A DNA stretch of 64,000 bases from Ophiobolus disseminans (Eukaryota; Ascomycota; Dothideomycetes; Pleosporales; Phaeosphaeriaceae), in assembly GCA_010093685.1 (NCBI GenBank), contig MU006223.1:392228-456227 (forward strand), given 5' to 3'. The notes under the pieces were generated by a model. That model saw nothing but the letters and a program-made list of their open reading frames with translations. It ran no database searches and was not told the origin of the DNA. Positions within the stretch are counted from its first letter, which is position 1. Every line of letters starts with the position of its first letter. Positions 1 to 10,643 of the stretch are shown piece after piece. The position numbers were made by a program, and so were the translations under genes.

Positions 1-645
1 GATTCTTCGATCGAGGTCTGAAGAGCGCTACATGGTGGTGACCATGTTATACGGGAATTGCGAGCATCATGGCTAGCTGGTACTTTTATATTCCTCTCGA
101 TCTCGAAGGTTGAGAGGCATCGGATGTGTAGGCGTGCGCCCGCGAGACAAGCGATGTGAGATGCGTTTGGAGACGGGACGGAAAGTGAGGTCGCTGCTGC
201 ATGTTAGCAATCAATCAGACCGCTTAGCACAAGTTCCCACATTTGTATTGCGGAGATATGTCTGCATCCTCCATCTTGTTGCGTTGTTCGAAGTTGTTGC
301 GGGGCTTGCGGTGTTGTGCGTGAGTAAACAAAGCGGAAGTTGGACGAGTTGACCAATGACATGCAGAGCCGGCCGCAACAGTGCGAATGGTGTGAATACC
401 TCGTTGATTCTGAACCTCACATTGAATCCAAAAGACTTCTCGAATAAATTCTCATTATCTGACCGTAGAAACAGCGAGGGTATCGGTATGCACAACGACC
501 ATTTTCACCACATTCAAAACCCTATATCCAAACCCACCTACATCCAACTGGTGTATCTAGAACAGAAAAAAGATGTCTAGTCCATATCGCTCGCTTGCTC
601 AATTGCTCATACACAATTCGTCACATCAGAACCACATTGTCCTGT
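1..645. other. Intergenic, no gene seen
   Basis: This stretch lies downstream of the minus-strand gene ending at 646. Open frames on both strands are short, overlap each other and show no recognisable domain. I see no tRNA or repeat. It may hold the 3' UTR of the neighbouring gene. Confidence 0.6.
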
Positions 646-3641
646 TCAGGTGCTGTATACAGGCGCCTTCATCAATATACTCTTCCCACGGATTTGCACC
701 ATGAAACCGACGGCAAGACGCACACACGGAGCCGGAGGCTCGTCTTTGGGACCGCTTGAGCTGCCAGGTGGGTTTTGCGTGAGACTTTGCTGGCTACCAC
801 CGGCGCCGAGTGTGGACTCGCGCTTGCCGAGCGATGCAGGGGCAGTCGTGGGTTTCTTCGAACCGCCGCCAAAGCCAAACACGCTGCGCTTCTTCTCTTC
901 TTTGGGCAGTTGCGAGTTTTGCTGAGCCGTCAGCTGTTCCTGATCCGCAATGGAAGCGTTGTCGATGTCTTTTGACGCGACGCTCCTGACCGACGCACGA
1001 TCCGCCTCATCATATTCCAGAATTGGGGCGGTCAGTGCTGGAATGCCAGTCTCTATCTTCATGTACTCAGTCGTGATGCTGTGTCCAGGCGAGAAGTACT
1101 CAATGTGAACCTCTCGACTTTCTAGCGGCAGGTGCTGTGCGATACTGATGGCCAACTCAATAATCATTGGTACACCACCGTTTAGATCTGGCGGCGCAGG
1201 GTCGTTCATATGCATCTGCAGAGACGCGATAAGCTTCTCATTGAGAGTCTCGGTGAGATCCTGTCGGTGCTTTGCAGCTTGAGGTGCTCTTAGCGTGTCT
1301 GCAAGACCTTCCAGAGTGGCCAACCGCCAGTTGATGATCTTCGCCGCCAGTGAGTCTTCATCTTCTGGGCTATGGCAGGGAGGCGAGAACTTCCGAATGT
1401 TCGTAGCGATCGACTGTAGCTGCGTTGAAAAGCCCGGCTCCAGGTCGGGATGGAAGTACTTCTCGAAGATGTTTTCCACAAGCCAGTACGAGATGAAGGC
1501 ACGACCAACGGCAGTCATTTCTTGCTTGCCAGTCTCCACTGCAGTCTTGTTGACCACGGTGTGCAAGAATTGCGGAATGGCTTTCCAGTCTTTGCGGATG
1601 GAAAATGACAACTGTGCTATTAGCCCGTCCAGCCGATTGAAACGAGTGCCGTATTCACTGTCGTCCCACGAAGTGCGGGACAGAGACAGACGCTGGTTGG
1701 CAAGAGTGTTCTGCAGCTGGTGCACTTGTGTTTGCTGCTCGTAGTAGTACCGTTTCACCTTCTGGTATTTCTCGCCTAGTATTGTTAGTTCCTGGCTCGA
1801 CAAAACGTGCGGATACTCACGCAGAACTTCGTGCTCCTTCATCATCTTCTCAATTTCGTCTTCCGACATGACGGTCGTTGAAGCTCGTGGCGGGGGCGTC
1901 GCGCGTCCCATCTCCCCGGACTGCGCCTGCTGTGCTTGCTGGCCCTTCTCTCCTCGGTATGGCTGACCTTGGGAAGCTGTTGGAACGACGTTAGCGTCGA
2001 ATGTTGCGATGCCCGGCGACACAGGCGGGGGTCCGAGAGGCTGACCTTGACCCGAGGGCTGCTGCAGTAGAGACGCCTCACGAGATGGTGCACCTGGCTG
2101 TTGGCCATCTGTGACCTTCCTCAACGTGTTCCTGCCGCTGTTCTGGCCACTCGGTGGCATGGTGTCTTGGCCCGGCTGGGGAGGCGTCGTGTTCGCCAAG
2201 TGCGGGTCGGACGATTGCGCTTGCACTTGGGGTGGCTGGTTGGGCTGCGGGTCGTAAGTGTTATATGGCTGGGGTTGGAGCGGTGATGGTGGGGCAAGTT
2301 GGTGCGAAGACGGGGGTCGGAGCTGCTGTGGCTGCTGCGTGTCAATCTGCTGCGGCGGTACGACCAGAGGAGGTTGACGTATTGCTTGCGGGTGCTGCAG
2401 CTCAGGCGGTTGCTGAGAGGGTGTGCGTCCGGCCTGATGCTGTTGGAAGTCTTGGCCGTGGTGCGGCTGAGGCTGAGGCGGCGGCGGGAACTGCTGCTGC
2501 TGATACTGTATGTTTTGAGGCGGGCGATCCTGCGGCGAGTGCCCCTGACTCTGCTGGAGAGCTTGCTCCTGTGGGTGCGGGTAGTAAGTTTGTTGTTGCT
2601 GGGCGGTGGTGTTTGGGCCCTGTGCATGCAGCTGAGCGTTTCCCAGAAGCGGGCTTGGCGCGTTTTGGGGGTTGAAAGCCTGGTACTCGGTCGACGTCTG
2701 CGAGTTTTGAGCGGAGGGCTGGTAGCTGTGGTATTGTGGATGTTGACTCGGCTGCTGCTGTGCCTGCAGGCCCTGTCCCTGGTGGTGGTCTGGACTGTAT
2801 TGGGATACCCCGCCTTCAGTCTGATAGCTCCCCTCTGTGCTTACCCTGCCGAGTGGGGGCCGATTGTACTGCTGCTGCTGGGGGTTGGCGACAAACTGCT
2901 GCTGTGGTGGAGGGTGCTGCGGATAGTCCTTGGGCGGTACTTGAGGCTGGCTGTGGCCGTCCTGCTGCAGATACGGATGGAGGCCCTCGTCCTGCTCCGT
3001 CGACGTGGGCAGATGCGGGCTTGACCCCTGGCTCCACTGCTGCCCGGCTTGGAGACGGTGGCCTTCGGGCGACTGCTGCTCGGCAAGGCGGGGGTCACTC
3101 TTCCTCACAGACTGGCGTCTTCCCACGCCGTTCTTGCCTGCCTGCTTGGAGGCGTCTTCCTCTTTGCTGTGCGACACAAATCCCGCGGCGATGCGGCTGC
3201 GCAACGACTTTTTCGGCTCGTGGACAGGCGGAGAAGGCGATTGAGGCTGTTGTTGCGAGCCGCGGCGGTTCTGGTCGAGGGCGGGCGACAGCTGGGGAGG
3301 GCCGGGCGGTTGCTGCTGCTGCTGGTAGTTCTGGGCGACCTGGTCGAGATGCGCGCTCAGGCGGTTCGTGCTCGTCGTTCTCGTGGGGTACTGCTGGCGG
3401 TACTGGCCCTGGGGCACGCCCTGCGGTATTTGTGGAGGTTGCTGCTGACTCTGTGCTACCGGCTGCTGGCCTTCGGCGATCTGGTATCGCTGCGCACCCT
3501 CGTTGTTTACTGCCAGCGCTACTCGGTCAGCCTCGTGCACTGTTGCAGGAAATGCGCTCACGTACAAGAAGGATTCGGCGACGTCGAATTGTTGTCCACG
3601 GACTGATGTGAGCGGCTCTTCTTGGAGGAGAATAGAGGCAT
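646..3641 (-). CDS. Gln/Pro-rich conserved fungal protein with C-terminal globular domain, 979 aa
   Basis: I model two exons: 3641-3566 and 3509-646, with a 56-bp intron (GTACGT donor, CTGAC branch, GCAG acceptor). The first exon encodes a natural-looking N-terminus, MPLFSSKKSR, and joins the long frame in phase. The frame continues open upstream of 3509, but only from a TTG, so I prefer the spliced ATG. The N-terminal two thirds are disordered and very rich in Gln and Pro from CAG/CTG-type repeats. After that comes an acidic helical stretch (about residues 575-650, starting MSEDEIEKMM and containing a likely coiled coil), then a globular helical domain of about 250 residues. The C-terminus is Ser/Gly/Pro-rich. 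The globular part looks like a conserved ascomycete protein of unknown function; I cannot name it. The long opposite-strand frames here are shadows of the CAG repeats. Confidence 0.8.
2270..3480 (-). repeat. CAG/CTG-rich low-complexity coding tract
   Basis: Dispersed, imperfect CAG and CAA runs encode Gln/Pro stretches in the N-terminal part of the 979-residue protein. The skew creates long spurious open frames on the opposite strand. Repeat number is a likely polymorphism between strains. Confidence 0.75.
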
Positions 3642-5365
3642 CGCAGGACGTGGCCGCGTGGAGCTCCTCCCAGATGGCTGGAAAGTATAGCGGGCGAAGA
3701 CAGCGAAGGCCTAAACTAAGAATAACGACTGCGACAGCTAGCAACGGGAGCAGCGGTACAATCAGTCGGAAAAGGCGCCTCTAGCCGAGTGAGACAGCAT
3801 TGCGCTGCGTCGGACACAAGTAAGATGCGCCCGACTACTTTTGCAGGGGAGCTGAAATCGAGTACCGTACGAATTAGCGGCATGCAGCAGCACACCGGAA
3901 AGCAGAGTGGCAGTGCAGTCCGCAATATTGGATTGGCAGGACATGCGGCTGCCATCATATCACTACACCCCCTTTGTACCACGGCAGCACTACGATACAC
4001 TCGCCGCACAGGCAAACATTATGTGTTCCATATACACGGCACCAGTGAGACATTTGTTAGTGTAGGCGTGCCGGTAGCCCTGTATACATCGAAAAGCGCA
4101 GCCATCTGGTATCGCCCGTAATTCCAACTGGTCGCATACATACCGCTCCTCTTGAATGCCGTACAGTACGCCGCAGCGGCACAGTGCCTGAGGACAGTTC
4201 CCGTGGTTGCATGGCCATACCGCCGCAGAGCTGAGTGCGACTTGGACATGGTCATATCGCACCGTTGGATCTTCTAACCTTCCAGGGTCTTGCTAGCGTA
4301 CACTCCATCCCAGCGCATTGATCCTCATACATTGCAAAACGCCTAGACACCATAAAAGTACCTCCAGCATTCTGGTCGACCACCAATGCTGACCCTCAGC
4401 TCGTCAGTAATGTGTATGCACATGTTGCTATTCTTGGAGTCTGACCGCTAGCCCGATTAGTATAGCCGCATGCTAGTCGCGCTTCTTCGGTGACTATCAA
4501 TGTCCGTCCTCTCCACATCACACTTGTGTCAGTCGACACAAGGCTGACGTATTTCCACGCCAGCAACACGGCGCAGCCTTATCGCGTGGACCCCAAGTCG
4601 AGGCCAGGGCTCATGACAGATCGAGCGTTTGTAGATCACTCAGCACGGTGCAGGCAACGCACGAGATATCGAAGAGTGCATGAACGCCGCCTGCTTCGGT
4701 CAAGCGATGGCCTAGAAGAAAGTCCTGCCTTTCGACTGCAAACCCTCTAGCGAGTACAGTTACAGCCTAGCCTCGTGTGGGGTCCAAAATCTTCACAGCA
4801 TGGTGGCTACCTACAAGGTTGAAATACCACATCGTGTACTTCCCACCTCTACACTTCAGCTATTCGAGACTTGAAATCGATTGCTTGAAACTGAAGTGCA
4901 CTTCCTAGCAAAAGTCCAACAATAGAAGTCTACACGAGCTACAACCCAGCCAGCAGGCAATTGACAAATAGTCTTTAGATACCACAAGGGACAACTTTCA
5001 AGCACTCACAATTCCAACACTGCAGCGTTCTGTCCAGGTTTCCCCCGTTGCCGCAGACACCAGAGGCAACAAAGGCACCGCAGACTCCTTCAACCAACAA
5101 TTCGCACCAGTGGCGCGATACGCAGCTGCAAGATCAGAGCCCAGGACCACGGCTTTGCACTTGCTCGTCCCAGCCACGTTGTTCATCATGCTACATGCAT
5201 CGATACACAGTTGCCACGAGTACGCTATAATGCCGACAATGTCACCGCCACGGATGTTCTGGTCCCTGAGGCACGAGTATGTTTGCTTGTTGAGGGCTAC
5301 GAGCGACGTTGGACACGATATATCTATGAACTCGATCTGGGTCACTGCTATGACACGCCGCTACA
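3642..5365. other. Intergenic, no gene seen
   Basis: This 1.7-kb stretch separates the start of the Gln/Pro-rich gene from the broken paralog at 5.4 kb. It should contain the promoter of the Gln/Pro-rich gene. The small open frames show no domain and no supporting splice structure. Confidence 0.55.
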
Positions 5366-6040
5366 TTATTTGTCTTCGAAGGCAAAAGACGGCCCAAGCT
5401 TACCAGCAGCCGCGACCGCGAGGATGCTCATTCTAATCTGCTCGACTGAGCGTAGACAAATCGCTCCTCGACGAGCGTAATCTTTCCGAACAGCGCATTT
5501 GATCTTATCGTGGTACTTTGTTTGCGGCCAAACACTCCTAACATCCAAGAGCTCGTTCAACTCAGATGCTGCCATTCCGTGTATCGTTGACATGAGGTCT
5601 GTCAGATCTTCAAGCAGCACCGATCGTGCGCGCTTTGCAGTATCCATGTACTTCTCATCGTCAGTGTCTACCATGCCGGTGATGTCGAAAGCGTTGGAAG
5701 TACAAGCATATTGCAAGCATGTGCTGAGCGGTATCCATACCTGTAGCTGGTTGGCTGGGTTTGCGATAGCCTGCATGAGGAGTACGAAGTCTTGGACCCA
5801 GTCAGGAAGAAGCATGTTTTGAGGCAATCAACGGTCCTTGAGGTTGCTCACGTAGATAGCGCGCGCGCACTCACCAACGAGGTAGGGGATTCGCTCTACA
5901 GGGTCTTCGCTGGGAATGGCGGCATCTGGACAGCGGAGAAGGTCTTGCTGAACACTCGTGGGTTGAAAATCCTGCCTCAGACCATTCCTTCCGCGGGGTT
6001 TATTGACTTTGTTCTTAGCTTTGGATTTGTCAGCCTCTGG
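5366..6040 (-). pseudogene. Broken member of the helical-domain family, Trp codon replaced by TGA
   Basis: Reading the minus strand from 6040, one frame is open to a TGA at 5830-5828 and continues in the same frame to a stop at 5366. The upstream part contains 'QQDLLRCPDA' and 'ECARAIYVSNLKDR'. The part after the TGA contains 'DWVQDF', 'VWIPLSTCLQYA' and the C-terminal motif 'VRKDYARRGAICL'. These match in order the copies at 52.8, 54.9 and 58.5 kb. The TGA stands exactly where the other five copies have an invariant Trp (for example 'IEMRW' and 'VTHRW'), so one G-to-A change explains it. An ATG at 6048, with a TATA-like TATATATT about 75 bp upstream, is in a different frame, which suggests a second lesion. 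The Cys of the C-terminal 'DC' motif is Tyr here. No zinc-finger part is visible. I call it a pseudogene; stop-codon readthrough is the alternative. Confidence 0.75.
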
Positions 6041-6218
6041 TTAAACATATGAAGGATGATAGACAATGGAGAGTATGTGTGTGATGATCGTTGTCTGGAT
6101 TGTCTCGTGGTGAGTACTATGAATATATACAAGAGGTATGCGCAAGAGGATGACGTGGATCAGACCAAAGTCGGAAGGAGGCGGATCGTTGGGCAGCATT
6201 GGGCATAAGCCTAGCGGC

Positions 6219-6707
6219 CTACAAAGGAGCTTGGTCTTGTTGAATATTTTGGATCTGTTCTTCTAGGAAAAGCTCGATATCCTCCTTTAGGTCAAGGCCA
6301 GCATGTCGCGCGAGCAGCTCATCAATCTCCTCTGCAGTTATCGTCGGATATCTCTCTAAGGACGAGAGATCAAAGTCGGATAACAGGGGTGCATATGATT
6401 TTCCTGGCGGAAAGTCGAAGGGAAAATCGAATTCACCTATGCTTTGAGCAGGTACATACATTGGCATAGAGGACCACAGTGTATCATAATCTGCTTCCGG
6501 AATGTCAATATCCATACCCGTAGTGCCGTCAAATTGTGGTTGACTCACCTCAGAAGTGTGGTGCGATCCAGCAAGATTGTCTGCAACTGGGAAATTAGTG
6601 ACCTCGTCCGAAGTGATGTCCATCGCCTCCCACTCTTGCGTCCCGCGCATTGTAGTGTTTTCCGCCATAGGAGAGCAGACCGAACCCGTATATTGATTGG
6701 CTTCCAT
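6219..6707 (-). CDS. Acidic hypothetical protein, 162 aa
   Basis: This is a single open frame from an ATG at 6707. The product is strongly acidic, with few Lys or Arg, and is rich in Asp, Glu, Pro and Met. The middle has hydrophobic-acidic clusters (such as 'EFDFPFDFPPG') that look like transcription-activation or short linear binding segments. The C-terminus forms a likely amphipathic helix ('ITAEEIDELLAR'). I recognise no domain. The gene lies just upstream of the broken paralog on the same strand, so it could be that gene's lost 5' part, but I found no convincing splice junction linking them. Accessory or lineage-restricted is my inference. Confidence 0.5.
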   Translation of the reverse strand: MEANQYTGSVCSPMAENTTMRGTQEWEAMDITSDEVTNFPVADNLAGSHHTSEVSQPQFDGTTGMDIDIPEADYDTLWSSMPMYVPAQSIGEFDFPFDFPPGKSYAPLLSDFDLSSLERYPTITAEEIDELLARHAGLDLKEDIELFLEEQIQNIQQDQAPL

Positions 6708-7389
6708 GTTTGGTTCGTTGTCAGGGCCTGCCTGAGTGCCAGATGAGTAAATAAAGAAGTGTATGTGTTCGTTGAGGTCTCACAGAGATGTCTAGTGGTG
6801 TGTACTGATCCTGAACTACTTCCCTTGGGTGAATGACAGGAGAAGTTTTTGTATACGGCCAAGCTGGTATATTGTGCAATGGCTACATTGTGCGAAAACT
6901 TCATGTGAGCTCACATAGAGCAATATATCCTGCTCGACTCAAACAAGTTCCGTATCGTCGTAGTATTTTGGATACTTTGTGTTCCGTTGCACAATACGGG
7001 AGGATATCGAAAATGATAATACGTGATAGCGGTCTTGGACCAACGACGCTTGATCATGGCCTAGCTCGAGCGGAATACGATGCTTCTGCATGCGGGATAC
7101 ATCGCACCGTCGCATATTCGGAGTATGACATACTGTCACCTAGGCTGAGTCAGCTGTACGAACTCATGTTCATGTTTGCAGACCAAACTTCGCCTGATCG
7201 AAATGCAATCCTGCGAAGTCACACTCTGCGTATGAGTATTTGCCACATACACGCACAATGCATTCTCGCAATGTGCATAGACTTAGCTCGAAGCATCTCG
7301 GCACCATATATATTTCTTACCCCCCAACCCCTTCAATTTTGCAAAGCACCCATAGTCTAGATCCCGACCACAACGTTTTGACAACACAG
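6708..7389. promoter_or_regulatory. Divergent intergenic region between two orphan genes
   Basis: These 680 bases separate the starts of the acidic orphan (minus) and the repeat-bearing orphan (plus), so both promoters should lie here. A TATA-like TATATAT stands at 7307-7313, about 83 bp before the plus-strand ATG. I see no separate gene in it. Confidence 0.5.
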
Positions 7390-9234
7390 ATGGCCATGAG
7401 CAACAAGTCGATGTTTCCAACTTCAAGTGCGAACGTTGTAACCCAACATTCCGGCGCTGGCGCCGATAATGTAATGGCTTCGCTCATGAAGGATCTTGAT
7501 TCGGCCATAGCTAGCATTCCGACATATGCTCTGCTCAGCGTTCCTCTAGCTCCACGTCCAGGTCCCCGGCCGATCGGAACTTCTCGATTCGCTGAACACC
7601 TCGATGACGAAGACTGTGTAGAATATCGCCCAGATTCGGCTGATATAGCCTCTGCTGCACCAGCTTCCCCTGAGCAAAGTCCTGGTCCTATATATCAGAC
7701 ATTTACCTCTGAGCGGGGTTTTCCTGCCCACAGGACGATGAGAGGCCGCGGATGTATGGCATCGGTCACGAGTTTCTTCTCGAGGTTATGGTCATCGTCC
7801 AAGAAGGCATCAGAGCAACCTCCAGTGGAATTGGTCGATCAGCAGCCTTTCAGTGAGTTGCCTATGAGAATGCCGCAAGCACGACCGATCGACGCAATCA
7901 GGCGCAAGCAGCCTCTTGTGCAGCAAACTTTTAAGCTCGGCTGTTATCCAGGCGGCGCAGCGGACGAATACTACCTTGGTGCCCAGAGTGCGCCGCAGCT
8001 TCAAAGTCGTCCAACCCGAAAGGGGTCATTATCGCGAAGACGGTTTAAGCATTTCTCAACAGTCGTGGAGTTCAGTTCCGAGAGTCCAGCTGCCGTTGCG
8101 ATTCCTATGGTTCAGCCCGCTCAAGATCGCATGGAGCTGTCCGACGACGAGGATGGCATTCCACTTGTACGATCAGCTGGCCAACGCATGGAACTGTCCG
8201 ACGATGAAGAAGACATCCCGATGGCTCAGCCTAAGTCAGAGCATTTCATTGTAGGTGATTTCGACAGCGATGACGAGGAGGAAGCCGACGAGACGCCCAT
8301 AATAGCTGCAGCACGTCCGCATGGCGAAACTGTCAGTGTAGTCTACAGCGGTGAGATAGTAGCAGTTGTCCTTCCAAACAACCGTTTGTCCATAATCACC
8401 CTCGCGCCAACAACAGGTGTTGCTAAGCTATCGCGGACTTCACAAGTGGATATCGTTGGTGGTGTTCCCCCAGATCAATATCTGTCCATCATCACTTTCG
8501 CATCGACCAATGGAGTAGCTAAGCCCTCAAGGACTACACCAGAGGACATCGATGCGGCCGTACGGGTGGTGAACGACGACTACGTAGACGGAGCTCCTGA
8601 AGTCATTCACAGAGTGCGCCGCTCTGACTTCAACATCTCTGACCCGGAGGAGTCTCTGATTCAGCGGTGTCATGACGCAACGTCGTTAGCAGAGCTCAAA
8701 GCAGCGTTCGGTATTACGCACACGCACAAACGGGATGCTGGTTTGGATGTTGGTGATGGAGGCGTTGATTCACGTCTTAGCACCTTCGATTTTGACGCTA
8801 ACTCATACCGGTACCGGTACGCTAGCACGTCCGACACCGATCCAGACTGCGCTAACCATCTCGCAACTATTACCCCATGGGATCTGCTTGCAACTAACAC
8901 TCCATGGGATCCTCTCGCAACTAACATTTCGTGGGATTATGCTCCCGCAATGAACAGCCCGTGGGAACCTCTCGCAACTGACACCGCATGGGGCCAAACC
9001 CCCTCCTCAGTGACGATCGACCCAAATGCATACTGTGCTCTCCTTTTCGCTGGAGAAAGCGAGGCGTGCCTTTGGCGTTTCGCACACTATGCAGAGGCTT
9101 CAGATGCCGAGTCGATCGACCAGTCACTGTTCGCGGATTTTGATGGCGACTTTGCGGACGCGTCAAGCTCGGGTAAAGTAGCTGGCATCGCTCCATATTC
9201 CATGCCGACTGATTCCTACACTCAGACCACGTAG
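7390..9234 (+). CDS. Orphan acidic protein with internal repeats, 614 aa
   Basis: I choose the ATG at 7390, because the open frame upstream of it begins only at a TTG and a TATA-like box lies at 7307. The product is mostly disordered and acidic. It holds three internal duplications: two copies of a segment around 'RMELSDDE', two copies around 'LSIIT.A.T.GVAK.SRT', and a run of about five decapeptides of the form '(T/S)PW(D/E).LAT(N/D)' encoded near 8858-8995. A short segment 'CMASVTSFFSRLW' could be an amphipathic helix. I recognise no domain and see no signal peptide. The repeats suggest recent growth by slippage or unequal exchange. Its neighbours are also accessory-looking. Confidence 0.65.
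   Translation: MAMSNKSMFPTSSANVVTQHSGAGADNVMASLMKDLDSAIASIPTYALLSVPLAPRPGPRPIGTSRFAEHLDDEDCVEYRPDSADIASAAPASPEQSPGPIYQTFTSERGFPAHRTMRGRGCMASVTSFFSRLWSSSKKASEQPPVELVDQQPFSELPMRMPQARPIDAIRRKQPLVQQTFKLGCYPGGAADEYYLGAQSAPQLQSRPTRKGSLSRRRFKHFSTVVEFSSESPAAVAIPMVQPAQDRMELSDDEDGIPLVRSAGQRMELSDDEEDIPMAQPKSEHFIVGDFDSDDEEEADETPIIAAARPHGETVSVVYSGEIVAVVLPNNRLSIITLAPTTGVAKLSRTSQVDIVGGVPPDQYLSIITFASTNGVAKPSRTTPEDIDAAVRVVNDDYVDGAPEVIHRVRRSDFNISDPEESLIQRCHDATSLAELKAAFGITHTHKRDAGLDVGDGGVDSRLSTFDFDANSYRYRYASTSDTDPDCANHLATITPWDLLATNTPWDPLATNISWDYAPAMNSPWEPLATDTAWGQTPSSVTIDPNAYCALLFAGESEACLWRFAHYAEASDAESIDQSLFADFDGDFADASSSGKVAGIAPYSMPTDSYTQTT
8858..8995 (+). repeat. Tandem ~30-bp coding repeat (PWxxLAT decapeptides)
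   Basis: About five units of roughly 30 bp recur in frame. Each carries a 'ccatgggat' or similar Trp-Asp/Glu core and a 'ctcgcaactaac' core. The encoded decapeptide consensus is (T/S)PW(D/E)xLAT(N/D)x. The units are diverged but clearly related. Confidence 0.8.
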
Positions 9235-9386
9235 GACTACCAACAAGGTTTGTCGTAGTCACATCATGCATCGTCGTCGTTTTGAGACAGGAGGTAACTC
9301 CGTTTAGCCCGTGTTGTTCAATTGTGTATTCAGGCGTACTGGCGTCACTAACAGCCTTTTCATAGCTACATTGAAGACTTTCTTTC

Positions 9387-9394
9387 TATATAAA
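9387..9394 (+). promoter_or_regulatory. TATA box of the lipase gene
   Basis: TATATAAA stands about 100 bp upstream of the lipase ATG. It is followed by a pyrimidine-rich stretch (around 9425-9465) typical of fungal transcription start regions. Confidence 0.6.
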
Positions 9395-9494
9395 CACAAA
9401 ACCAATCTCAACGATCTCCTGCTCTAGTCTTTGGTCGTCTCTTTCCTTTCACTCTTCACTACACTGTAGTTGAGGCAGGACAACTTTCGCAGTC

Positions 9495-10643
9495 ATGCAG
9501 TATACGTTTTCAATTCTTACACTCTTCCTCGCCAACGCGTCTGCTGAATTTCTGCTTCCAACCCCCCCCGGTAGATACAATGTCACATTTACGACTGGGT
9601 CACTCGTCGACTATACTCGCAACGACACCAATGCCGCAACGCCAGTGCCCCGGGCGGTGATGCTGTCGGTCTTTCAGCCTGCAACGTGCGCATCCACTGT
9701 ATCCGTCCCATACATGCCCAACAAAACTGCCGAGTACCAGGGACCATTTCTTCAGGCGCTCTTCAACATCTCTGCTGACCTCACACCCATCTTTACGGAG
9801 GCTCGCCTACCAGTGTGTCCAAACGATTCTGGGTCCGGCGGGTGCTCGCCCGTGAATGACTACCCTATCCTACTGTTCTCCCCTGGCTATATCATCCCCC
9901 GTCTATACTACAGTGTCATCGCCTCCGCCATCGCCAGCGAAGGCTTTGTAGTCATTACCATCGATCACCCCGGAGACGCCAACATCATCACCTATCCTGA
10001 TGGCCACACAGTTTACGGTAACGGTCCTATAAGCCCCACTCCGGAGGAGTACACTCAGCTCGTGTACCCTCGCGTCGCCGACGCGTCCTTCATCATTGAA
10101 CAGCTAAGCAACGCAACAGCCATAGCCGAAGTGCTTCCGCGACGTGGGCCAATACCGTTCCAAACCGACCACGTCGCCATGCTGGGCCACTCTCTGGGCG
10201 GCGTCACTGCCGTCATTGCCGCCAGTCAGGATCCTCGTATTTGTGCCGCGATCAATTGGGACGGCACTTTCTACGGCACACTGCCGCCAACAGGACTGTC
10301 CCAGCCAGTGCTATACATGTCTGAAGTAAATGTTACCGACCCCGCCTGGCTTGCAGCGTGGCCACAGATGAAGGGTCCGAAGCTATGGGTCGACGTTGCA
10401 AACACAAGCCATCAGAGTTTCTCAGACGTGCTTACGCTATTTGAGGCGGCTGGGCAGGACACGGCGCCTCTCGCGGATCTGCTGGGTACAATCGCATCGG
10501 CGGAGATTGTGCGCATCTTGGTGGCGTATACGGCTGCGTGGATGAACGGGGCTTTTGCGGGTAAGGTGGGTGGACCGCTACTGGGAGGGCAGGAGCCGGA
10601 TAGGTTTCCAGAGGTTTCGAAAGTGATGAAGGGCAATTTTTGA
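9495..10643 (+). CDS. Secreted PAF-acetylhydrolase-like lipase/esterase, 382 aa
   Basis: This is an intron-free frame from an ATG. A signal peptide is evident: about 15 hydrophobic residues, then 'ASAEF' with likely cleavage after Ala17. The rest is an alpha/beta hydrolase of the platelet-activating-factor acetylhydrolase type. An oxyanion region 'LLFSPGY' and a 'TIDHPGDAN' strand are present. The nucleophile elbow is GHSLGG with Ser233, followed by candidate Asp256 ('NWDG') and His306 ('TSHQS'). The Ser-to-Asp spacing of 23 matches the family. Several N-x-S/T sites near the N-terminus fit secretion. By family it should hydrolyse short or oxidised acyl esters of phospholipids or related esters outside the cell; the true substrate cannot be read from sequence. 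Confidence 0.88.
   Translation: MQYTFSILTLFLANASAEFLLPTPPGRYNVTFTTGSLVDYTRNDTNAATPVPRAVMLSVFQPATCASTVSVPYMPNKTAEYQGPFLQALFNISADLTPIFTEARLPVCPNDSGSGGCSPVNDYPILLFSPGYIIPRLYYSVIASAIASEGFVVITIDHPGDANIITYPDGHTVYGNGPISPTPEEYTQLVYPRVADASFIIEQLSNATAIAEVLPRRGPIPFQTDHVAMLGHSLGGVTAVIAASQDPRICAAINWDGTFYGTLPPTGLSQPVLYMSEVNVTDPAWLAAWPQMKGPKLWVDVANTSHQSFSDVLTLFEAAGQDTAPLADLLGTIASAEIVRILVAYTAAWMNGAFAGKVGGPLLGGQEPDRFPEVSKVMKGNF

Noticed and set aside
2736..3611. 291-codon open frame on the plus strand
   Set aside because: It is antisense to the Gln/Pro-rich gene and results from the CAG/CTG skew; no domain is seen.
5831..5873. GTGAGT at 5873 as an intron donor in the 5.4-kb copy
   Set aside because: Reading through it gives 'ECARAIYVSN', which matches the paralogs, so it is coding rather than an intron.
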